From NCBI GenBank assembly GCA_003240855.1, contig QFNN01000152.1, positions 1 through 5,437 of the forward strand: 5,437 nucleotides of DNA, given 5' to 3'. This stretch comes from Sphingomonas sanxanigenens (GTDB lineage: Bacteria > Pseudomonadota > Alphaproteobacteria > Sphingomonadales > Sphingomonadaceae). A program made the translations under genes and the position numbers. Numbering within the stretch: position 1 is the stretch's first letter; each line of letters opens with the position of its first letter. Positions 1 to 5,389 of this stretch are shown here, in pieces. The notes beneath the pieces were generated by a model. The model ran no database searches. It saw nothing but the letters and a program-made list of their open reading frames with translations, and was not told where the DNA came from.

Positions 1-83
1 AAAACACCGCCAGAGGCGCTCGTCCGGATCACATCACCGAAAACGCATCGCCACCCAACAAGCCCGGAACCTCAGTCTCATGA
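1..83. other. Non-coding flank or junction upstream of the truncated large gene
   Basis: No frame here reads like a recognisable protein. The frame continuous with the large gene downstream stops at TGA 81-83, and the residues before that stop are not domain-like, whereas those after it are. Another frame is open from the window edge to a TAA at 95-97, but I recognise nothing in it. The abrupt change to coding-like sequence just after this stretch suggests a recombination or insertion junction. The end of an insertion sequence is possible, but I cannot demonstrate terminal repeats or a target duplication from the window alone. Confidence 0.35.
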
Positions 84-158
84 ATAGGCCGGGCTAACTA
101 TAAAATCGATTTCTTCATCGCTGGCGTTCATTATTCCAACACCTTCAACGCAGAAGGC
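84..158 (+). pseudogene. Upstream in-frame remnant of the large gene
   Basis: Between the TGA at 81-83 and the ATG at 159, the frame of the large gene encodes 25 residues that read naturally into the annotated start, for example YKIDFFIAGVHYSNTFNAEG joined to MASFMAGYTK. There is no ATG, GTG or TTG in this stretch at a plausible initiation position. I infer that the original gene extended further 5' and was cut by recombination or by a nonsense change. It could instead be a chance open stretch, but its aromatic, beta-strand-like character argues against that. Confidence 0.5.
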
Positions 159-3100
159 ATGGCCTCGTTCATGGCAGGCTATACCAAGCCGGCCTCGCAG
201 AGCGCTTACGACACCTTCCTGGGGAATAGTTCGTTCAACGCCCAGTGGCAGACCTACTGGGGAACGAATGCGCCGCCCGTTATCGATGTCGTAGGCGACC
301 AGATCATCCTGGAAGACGGAACGCTTATTCTCACCGTCCGTATGACTGATGACATCACGCCGGCGGCGGGCCTCTCGGTCAATGCCACGGCGGTCGATCC
401 GCAGAATGAACTGTGGGTGAGCGGTGTCGTGAACGCGCCGAGTCTGAGCGCGGCCGATGCCAACGGCTACCGCACCTTGACGATTTCCGGCAAAGCGCGG
501 GCCGCCGGTCTCGCGAAGATCAATTTGACCGCAACTGATGCCGGAGGGATCTCCTTCTCGCGTTCGTTCAATCTGACCGTGGCTCCAAAGGCCAATACGC
601 CGACGGTAACGCGCGTGGCCGCAATAGATGCGAATGGGAACACCATTGCATCGGGCACGCTTGATAATGGTCCGATACGCTTGGCTGTCGAAGCGACGCT
701 CGATGATGCCGACGGCTCGGAAATCATCGACATCATCACCATCACCAATGTTCCAGCCGGGCTCAGTTTCAATCAGGGCACCAATAAGGGCGCTGGCGTC
801 TGGGAATTTGCGGCGACGAAGAAGGCCGGCACCATAGCCACCTTCGAGGTTGCCAACTTGTCGATCCTACAAAACTCCGGATGGTCGCTTGATCTTCTTG
901 GGGCGGCTGCGCTGCAGGTCAAAGCGCGCGCCAAGGAAAACGCTCTTGCGGTTGGGCAGCCGAATGCGACGGCCGAATCTGCAGCCGCGTCCTTGAGCTT
1001 GGCTATCAATACGCGGCCAAATGCTGTGGGGCTCCAGTCCGACACGCTTCACTCGGAAACATTCGCGGGCGGACCGTCGCATGCAGGGCAGACGGTAGCG
1101 AGCTTTGCGCTCAGCGATCCTGACGGCTCTTCCCCGAGCTTGTGGATCGAGGACGGAAACCAGAATGGCTGGTTCAGGGTTGTCGGCAACAGCATCGTTT
1201 TTGCCGACGATCAGAATTTCACGGCCGACCGTCTGCGGAGTATCCGGGGCACGTTGGGAACCGATTCTGGGTTCTATTTTGACAAGGACGGCGACGGTGT
1301 CGCCGAAATGAAGATCGCAACGCTCAAGCTGCGCGCGCGCGATGCGGACGGTCTGGTCTCCGATCCATATTATTACAACGTCTTGATCGAGAATGTGAAC
1401 GAGAAGCCCGGGGTGCCTACACTGGCGTCAAGCACACTCTATTCGGAGACCGTTGGCGGCGCTTCTCACGCCGACCAGGTGCTGGCGACTTTCAACCTGA
1501 GCGATCCGGACGGTAATGTTCAGGGCCTGGCTATCACGGGCGGCAACGCAAATGGCTGGTTTCAGGTGGTTGGCAACCAACTTCGGTTCACCGGCGCCAA
1601 TTTTACTGCCGATTGGCTGCGGTCAACGCTGGGCCAATATGGGCAGGACGCCAGCTATGCTTATGATAGCGATGGCGACGGGCGTCTTGAGATACGCGTC
1701 GCAACGTTGTCGTTGGCGACCAGGGATACGAACAATCTTCTGTCTGACCCGATCCAGTATAACGTCTTCATCGAAGACACTAATGAAGCACCGTCGATCT
1801 CGACCTCAAGCTTCACCGTTTCAGATTCCACGCCCGGTATTCACACCGTTATCGGACGCATTGCCGCATCCGATCCCGATCCATCAGGCGCGTTCAATGG
1901 CCTGACCTACTCGATCCCAGGCTGGGCAACGGGAAGTCGTTTTTCAATCAACCCATACAATGGCGATCTTTATCTGGATGGGGGGCTCAATGCCTACACC
2001 GCGAACCAGCATAGCATCAATGTTGCCGTAACGGACTCGGGCGGGCTCACGACGGCCAAAACGATTACGATCAATGTGACGCCGACAAACCACGCGCCGC
2101 AGCCATCGAGCGTCGGCTCGATCAATACGGGGTATGCCTTGCAAGGAAAGTATGTAGGGATCGTATATCCGAACGATCCTGATCCAAATGACACGTTTAG
2201 TTATCAGATAACTCACGTCGAAAATATAGATATGTCCGGCTTTAACCCGGTTTATACTATAAATTCAAGTGGTCAGGTCTTTGCGAACTATCAAGGTCCG
2301 AATGCTTGGCAAAATCGTGATCAAATAACTGTCCGCATCACGGATGCGGGTGGACTTAGTGGTGAGACAACGTTCGAGGTCACATATAACTCGAATCGGC
2401 CGTTCGCACCCGTTATCCTGGACCTCGACGGCGATGGTGTTGAGCTCATTGGACTTGTTAATTCAAATACTTGGTACGACATTGATGGCGATGGTCAGGC
2501 GGACAGAACCGGCTGGGTCGGTGCGGATGACGGCTTTGTCGTTCTTGACCGAAACGGCAATGGGGTGATCGATAATTCGAGCGAGTTCAGTTTCATCAAT
2601 GATTTGCTTGGCGCCCAATCCGATCTCGAGGGTCTGCGTGCCTTTGACAGTAATGCGAACGGCTTTCTTGACGTGGGCGACGACCGTTTCGCGGATTTCC
2701 AAGTCTGGCAGGACGCCAATCAAGATGGCATAAGCCAGGCAGAGGAACTTTCGTCGCTGTCGCAACGTGATATCCGGTCAATCAATCTCAGCCTGACCGA
2801 AACCGGGGCGGTCGTCGAGGGCGCCACGGACAATGTGCTGTTTGCGATGAGCAAATTTACACGCGCCAACGGAACGACAGGGGATGTGGGCGACGTATTC
2901 CTAGCTTATCGGAGCAATAGTGCGGACGACAATGCCGATTTGAGCATGATGGGCAGTTACGCCGAACGGATGCCCATTGCTCGGTCGCAGGTGAAGTTCC
3001 TCGGCCTCGATGACACTTCGCAGCTGCCCGACCGCCTGCGTTGGCGCGCCGCCGATTCGAGCGACAATGCCGAAAGCGACACGCAGCCGGATGTCGAACG

Positions 3101-3581
3101 GGGTTCTCCTATCGACTCGCCACTTCAGTTTGCTGCCCAGTCCCCTTCACGGAGCGCGTCGGAGGACGCGAGCGATTCGGGAGGCGCCGACGCAGCGGCA
3201 AGCGAAAAGCCCAAGGTCGATATCGAAAATGTCACCGCCTCAAATATTGCGAGGCCATGGCAGCCGGCGGAGGATCATTTTGTGGCCGGCTCCGTCTTTG
3301 CAGGCGAGAAGGTGGTCGAAGATGACGTTTCGCTTCGATCCGCGGCAGCGCTTCTGCGCGAACAGCCCGAAATATCGCTCAATGCGCTACTGGCGCCCGC
3401 GTCGGGCGCTGCAAGCCAATCCGTCTGGTCGCGCTCTTATGCCGGCGAGGATCCTCTCGCTGGCCTGAGCAAGCTACTTGCGGCGATGGCCGATTTCCAT
3501 TCAGGCGAAGGAATTGGACCGGCGAGCCAAATCGCTCATCCCATGACCGACGAAGCGTTGCAGCTCGCGCCTTCAGTATAG
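159..3581 (+). CDS. Large multidomain Ig/cadherin-like protein with FrpC-type calcium-binding SPM module, probable acyltransferase substrate (5'-truncated)
   Basis: 1140 residues, probably secreted or surface-exposed. Residues 38-285 are Ig-like beta domains. Residues 288-417 and 418-545 are a tandem pair sharing SDPDG, NGWF, a DxDGDG calcium loop and an N-E-K/A-P ending. Residues 546-645 (SDPDPSGAF, cadherin-like) and 646-745 are two further beta domains. Residues 747-920 match my recollection of the FrpC self-processing module: DLDGDGVEL (755), DIDGDG (774), TGWVGADDG (784), DRNGNGVID (797), VWQDANQDGISQAEEL (849) and TRANGTTGDVGDVF (901). These are EF-hand-like calcium loops. Residues 921-1140 are acidic, Ser/Ala/Asp-rich and low complexity, with a hydrophobic C-terminus that could be a type I secretion signal. 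There are no RTX nonapeptides. The first ATG has no convincing RBS (AGAAGG only one base away), and the frame stays open and protein-like back to 84, so the N-terminus is probably missing. The HlyC-family gene follows by nine bases, suggesting this protein is the acylation substrate. Adhesin or toxin activity is inference. Confidence 0.85.
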   Translation: MASFMAGYTKPASQSAYDTFLGNSSFNAQWQTYWGTNAPPVIDVVGDQIILEDGTLILTVRMTDDITPAAGLSVNATAVDPQNELWVSGVVNAPSLSAADANGYRTLTISGKARAAGLAKINLTATDAGGISFSRSFNLTVAPKANTPTVTRVAAIDANGNTIASGTLDNGPIRLAVEATLDDADGSEIIDIITITNVPAGLSFNQGTNKGAGVWEFAATKKAGTIATFEVANLSILQNSGWSLDLLGAAALQVKARAKENALAVGQPNATAESAAASLSLAINTRPNAVGLQSDTLHSETFAGGPSHAGQTVASFALSDPDGSSPSLWIEDGNQNGWFRVVGNSIVFADDQNFTADRLRSIRGTLGTDSGFYFDKDGDGVAEMKIATLKLRARDADGLVSDPYYYNVLIENVNEKPGVPTLASSTLYSETVGGASHADQVLATFNLSDPDGNVQGLAITGGNANGWFQVVGNQLRFTGANFTADWLRSTLGQYGQDASYAYDSDGDGRLEIRVATLSLATRDTNNLLSDPIQYNVFIEDTNEAPSISTSSFTVSDSTPGIHTVIGRIAASDPDPSGAFNGLTYSIPGWATGSRFSINPYNGDLYLDGGLNAYTANQHSINVAVTDSGGLTTAKTITINVTPTNHAPQPSSVGSINTGYALQGKYVGIVYPNDPDPNDTFSYQITHVENIDMSGFNPVYTINSSGQVFANYQGPNAWQNRDQITVRITDAGGLSGETTFEVTYNSNRPFAPVILDLDGDGVELIGLVNSNTWYDIDGDGQADRTGWVGADDGFVVLDRNGNGVIDNSSEFSFINDLLGAQSDLEGLRAFDSNANGFLDVGDDRFADFQVWQDANQDGISQAEELSSLSQRDIRSINLSLTETGAVVEGATDNVLFAMSKFTRANGTTGDVGDVFLAYRSNSADDNADLSMMGSYAERMPIARSQVKFLGLDDTSQLPDRLRWRAADSSDNAESDTQPDVERGSPIDSPLQFAAQSPSRSASEDASDSGGADAAASEKPKVDIENVTASNIARPWQPAEDHFVAGSVFAGEKVVEDDVSLRSAAALLREQPEISLNALLAPASGAASQSVWSRSYAGEDPLAGLSKLLAAMADFHSGEGIGPASQIAHPMTDEALQLAPSV
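1020..1793 (+). repeat. Tandem duplicated ~128-residue beta-domain inside the large protein (two units)
   Basis: Unit A is nucleotides 1020-1409 (residues 288-417) and unit B is 1410-1793 (residues 418-545). Shared landmarks in order are SxTLxSET, SHA-Q-VA/LA, F-LSDPDG, NGWF-VVGN, NFTAD-LRS, Y/F-D-x-DGDG, the ATL segment, L-SDP-YNV-IE and N-E-x-P. The DxDGDG loop in each unit is a likely calcium site. The DNA has diverged, so this is an old domain duplication typical of cadherin- or VCBS-like adhesin modules, not a recent slippage repeat. Confidence 0.8.
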
Positions 3582-3584
3582 GAG
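3580..3584 (+). promoter_or_regulatory. Shine-Dalgarno of the acyltransferase gene overlapping the upstream stop codon
   Basis: AGGAG lies six bases before the ATG at 3591, and its first two bases are the end of the TAG stop (3579-3581) of the large gene. Ribosomes terminating on the large gene would sit directly on the initiation site, so translational coupling is likely. It also fixes the start codon of the acyltransferase. Confidence 0.8.
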
Positions 3585-3590
3585 TTTTGA

Positions 3591-4115
3591 ATGTCTGATG
3601 AAAAAGGGCCGCAAACCGTTGCTGAGGCGCTGGGGCAGATTACCTGGTTGCTGAGCCAATCTCCGGTTCACCGACATCTGAAGATCGGAGATCTGGAGTG
3701 GTCGATCATGCCGGCGATCCTGCATGAGCAGTTCCGAATTTTTCGGTTTGGTCCATTGCCTGGCCTTAACGATGTCGATCCGGAGACGCTCTTGCCCGGC
3801 GTAACCCGCGAGGGGCTGGAGCAAATGCCGCTCGGGGTCGCTTTATGGGGGCATTTGTCGGAAGCTGTCGAAGCCAAGGTCGAACGAGGCGAGCGCCTGT
3901 CCGCCGATGATTGGAAATCGGGGGACAGGCTATGGCTTCTCGAGCTGATCTCGCCCTTCGCCACGCCGGAAAATAATCTGGCCGAAATCATGCTCGCTGA
4001 TCTAGTATCCGGCCCCTTCGCGAACAGAAGGTTCAGCCTGCACCGGACCGATGCGGCGAGCGGTCGCAAGGATAAGATAACCCTTGGTGTAGAAGCAAAG
4101 GTGCCCGTGCATTGA
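3591..4115 (+). CDS. HlyC-family toxin-activating lysine acyltransferase
   Basis: 174 residues, against about 170 for HlyC. The family moves a fatty acyl group from acyl-ACP to internal lysines of a secreted protein in the cytosol before type I export. The N-terminal block ALGQITWLLSQSPVHRH matches the HlyC LGHVSWLWASSPLHR region, placing the catalytic His at H27 (HlyC H23) and the conserved Ser at S24. Later blocks are DWKSGDRLWLLELISPF (107-123) and FANRRFSLHRTD...KDKI (143-163). The essential HlyC Asp92 aligns with E118, a conservative replacement. The interval between the His block and the DW block is about 22 residues longer than in HlyC (around residues 53-80), while the C-terminus is about 22 shorter. 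There is no signal peptide, as expected for a cytosolic enzyme. The start has a strong RBS, and the gene is coupled to the large gene upstream and the lipoprotein downstream. The family assignment is firm; the substrate is inferred from position. Confidence 0.92.
   Translation: MSDEKGPQTVAEALGQITWLLSQSPVHRHLKIGDLEWSIMPAILHEQFRIFRFGPLPGLNDVDPETLLPGVTREGLEQMPLGVALWGHLSEAVEAKVERGERLSADDWKSGDRLWLLELISPFATPENNLAEIMLADLVSGPFANRRFSLHRTDAASGRKDKITLGVEAKVPVH
4097..4115 (+). promoter_or_regulatory. TTG start and TTGA stop/start overlap for the lipoprotein gene
   Basis: The acyltransferase stop TGA (4113-4115) overlaps a TTG (4112-4114) that opens the lipoprotein frame. No ATG or GTG lies upstream in this frame before the TAA at 4073-4075, and the signal peptide begins immediately after the TTG, so this is the best start. 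AAAGG at 4097-4101 is a modest Shine-Dalgarno about ten bases away. The overlap suggests coupled translation at reduced efficiency. Confidence 0.65.
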
Positions 4116-4555
4116 GGTGCGCACCGGCGATCGTTTCTCTGGTTGCGATCCTGGTTGGCGGCTGCGCGACGACGCCTGGTTGCCCGCCGGGCACGAGTTC
4201 AGATGTTGTACTTACTTGTCAGGCGGCTCTTGGTAATAAAGGCGCTCAACTCGCCCTTGGCAAAGCTTATGAGATGGGCGACGGTGTTACTTTAGATCCC
4301 AAGCGGGCGGCGCGATTATATCAGGCGGCCGCCAGACCGACGCGAGGCGTGACGTATGTCTACTCTCCCGCTGTCGGGCAGGCGAGGGCGCAGGTGCTCG
4401 CCATCCGCACGGGTGAGGATCAGCCGGGGCTCCCCGAAGCCATGTATCGGCTGGGGCTCATGTACCGCGATGGTAGGGGTGTTCGCCAAGACCAGCGCCG
4501 GGCAGATGCTTTGATCGCGGAGGCGAAGGCTGGCGGATATTCAGAATCAAAATGA
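4112..4555 (+). CDS. Small Sel1-repeat lipoprotein
   Basis: 147 residues. A short lipoprotein signal peptide (hydrophobic residues 6-15, lipobox VGGC with acylated Cys at C18) predicts export and membrane anchoring. The mature part has two Sel1-like (TPR-related) repeats. One is around residues 41-75, with GAQLALGKAYEMGDGV and DPKRAARLYQAAA. The second is around 107-142, with PEAMYRLGLMYRDGRGV and DQRRADALIAEAKAGG. They are separated by about 31 residues that do not fit the repeat. Two extra cysteines (C24, C36) follow the lipidated one. Sel1 repeats are protein-interaction helices, so a scaffold or chaperone role for the exported large protein is possible, but nothing in the sequence proves it. 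It overlaps the acyltransferase stop and is the last gene of the cassette; a hairpin terminator lies 42 bases after its stop. Confidence 0.85.
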   Translation: MRCAPAIVSLVAILVGGCATTPGCPPGTSSDVVLTCQAALGNKGAQLALGKAYEMGDGVTLDPKRAARLYQAAARPTRGVTYVYSPAVGQARAQVLAIRTGEDQPGLPEAMYRLGLMYRDGRGVRQDQRRADALIAEAKAGGYSESK

Positions 4556-4593
4556 GGTAAGGTTGACGATCAATTTTCGCCAATATGGTATCT

Positions 4594-4744
4594 AAAAGGG
4601 CCTGCGTTTGCACGCAGGCCCGGATTTTTCGCTGACCTTGGAGTCATCACCGCCAATGATCGGTCAACGCGGCGCCTCCGCCGAACGGTAACGCTGTGTT
4701 ACCGCGAATGCCTGAACCATACAATAATCAGCTTTTGCACGCGG
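4594..4744. repeat. Copy 1 of a 151-nt duplicated structured intergenic element
   Basis: It aligns without gaps to 4976-5126, with 121 of 151 positions identical by hand count. Three potential hairpins are present: the terminator-like stem (4598-4621); a 5-bp CGGCG/CGCCG stem with a CCTC loop (4670-4683); and a 7-bp CGGTAAC/GTTACCG stem with a 5-nt loop (4686-4704). Identity is concentrated in TTCGCTGACCTTGGA, CGCGGCGCCTCCGCCG, CATACAATAA and CAGCTTTT, unlike a decaying coding sequence. It could be a small RNA (a minus-strand transcript would end at the strong hairpin), a palindromic repeat family or a leader or processing element. I do not recognise the family. Confidence 0.75.
4598..4629 (+). 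terminator. Rho-independent terminator closing the three-gene cassette (probably bidirectional)
   Basis: GGGCCTGCGT and ACGCAGGCCC form a perfect 10-bp stem (4598-4621) around a TTGC tetraloop, followed after GGA by five Ts (4625-4629). On the minus strand the same stem runs straight into CCCTTTTAG, so it could also terminate leftward transcription. It lies 42 bases beyond the lipoprotein stop. It is also the first hairpin of a duplicated 151-nt element. Confidence 0.75.
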
Positions 4745-4975
4745 TTTTCGACAACAGACTTGACGGCCCGTGGCCAGGAAGAACGCCGAACTGAGCAAGG
4801 TTTGAGAATGGCAGGGTGCGCACTCGACAACTCGCCCTCTCAAAGACCGGAACGAGGGCTACGGCAGTTGCGGTCGCCAGGCTGGTCTGCGCCACATACT
4901 ACGCCAAATGTTCTGATGAAGGACAAACTCAACGCGGGATGCGGCCGATCGTTCCAATACGACCGATTGAAAAAC
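4745..4975. other. Spacer between the two element copies, no supported gene
   Basis: About 230 bases in which I see no convincing gene. An open frame from 4760 to 5017 on plus runs on into copy 2 of the structured element, has Arg/Gln-rich composition without recognisable domains and lacks a good RBS. A second overlapping plus frame from 4816 is no better. A worn transposase fragment cannot be excluded but is not recognisable. Confidence 0.5.
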
Positions 4976-5126
4976 GAAAGGGCCCGCGCTTGCGCGCAGG
5001 CCCTGGTTCTTCGCTGACCTTGGACCCACCACCGCCAGGGATCAGTCAGCGCGGCGCCTCCGCCGTGCGGTGACGGCGCGATACCGCGAGCACCTCGATC
5101 ATACAATAACCAGCTTTTCGACGCGG
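4976..5126. repeat. Copy 2 of the 151-nt duplicated structured intergenic element
   Basis: Same orientation as copy 1, with its start 382 bases further on. The outer hairpin (4980-5003) keeps its length: one T-A pair became C-G (element positions 14/19, a double change that preserves pairing), while positions 10/23 became C-A on plus, equal to G-U on minus. The CCTC-loop hairpin (5052-5065) is unchanged. The third hairpin (5068-5086) is partly kept, with an A-U to G-U change on plus and one A-A mismatch, plus an extra outer G-C pair. The spacer between the copies is not visibly related to the flanks. Confidence 0.75.
4979..5004 (-). terminator. Terminator-like hairpin of copy 2, best read leftward
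   Basis: An 11-bp stem with one C-A mismatch on plus (a G-U pair on minus) and a TTGC/GCAA loop. On the minus strand it is followed by TTTCGTTTTTC, a reasonable U-rich tail; on the plus strand the tail (GGTTCTTC) is weak. It would suit the end of a minus-strand transcript, such as a small RNA or the mRNA of the disrupted frame at 5389-5168. Confidence 0.5.
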
Positions 5127-5167
5127 ATCAGTTTTCAGTCCGCGACGACTTGCGAGCGGAGCTCCAA

Positions 5168-5389
5168 TCATGGATTTTCTTGAGCGTGCAGAGTGTCTGG
5201 CCCGCCAATTGTCCGAACGGCATTGTCGAGGCTGTCAGCAAGCAACTCGAGCATGGATGTGCTGCGTGCTTTGCGCGAATGGTAATCGTCCAGCCACTTG
5301 CCGACATCTTGGGGCGCCAATGCGTCGATCTCGGCATATAGCCCGGCTTATTCACCGCGTTGGGCCGAGAGGGTTGGCGGGAGTGGCAT
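5168..5389 (-). pseudogene. Disrupted small ORF with one internal stop (unknown function)
   Basis: On the minus strand an ATG (5389-5387) opens a 74-codon frame ending at TGA (5170-5168), interrupted after 13 codons by TAA (5350-5348). After the stop the product reads like a real soluble acidic protein, with AEIDALAPQDVGKWLDDY followed by MLELLADSLDNAVRTIGG, and its codons have GC-rich third positions as in the genes of the cassette. One base change in the TAA would restore a 73-residue protein. Alternatively a short protein starts downstream of the stop, for example at the TTG eleven codons on. AGAGG precedes the ATG but sits too close for a good RBS. I do not recognise the family. Copy 2 of the structured element lies 41 bases beyond its stop and would form its 3' untranslated region and terminator. 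Confidence 0.4.

Noticed and set aside
1..95. Possible insertion-sequence end at the left edge
   Set aside because: The junction is suggestive, but no terminal inverted repeat pair or target duplication can be shown from one side, so I did not annotate a mobile element.
2463..2765. Long minus-strand open frames opposite the calcium-binding module
   Set aside because: They mirror the strong codon bias of the plus-strand gene, have no RBS and encode low-complexity products; they are antisense shadows.
2397..2918. RTX nonapeptide calcium-binding repeats
   Set aside because: The Asp/Gly-rich motifs here are EF-hand-like loops of an SPM-type module; no GGxGxDxUx series is present anywhere in the protein.
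3010..3468. 152-residue plus-strand open frame inside the 3' end of the large gene
   Set aside because: It is Arg/Pro-rich, typical of a GC-rich gene read in the wrong frame, and lies wholly within a better supported frame.
4745..4800. Sigma-70 promoter for a leftward small RNA from copy 1
   Set aside because: A TATTGT-like -10 is conserved in both copies on the minus strand, but I find no convincing -35 at the right distance in either copy.
4760..5017. 85-residue plus-strand frame between the element copies
   Set aside because: It runs into the conserved hairpin of copy 2, has no domain, no RBS and no protein-like composition.
4594..5126. CRISPR array or tandem repeat
   Set aside because: Only two copies, 151 nt long, with a 231-nt unrelated spacer and 20% divergence; this is not CRISPR architecture.
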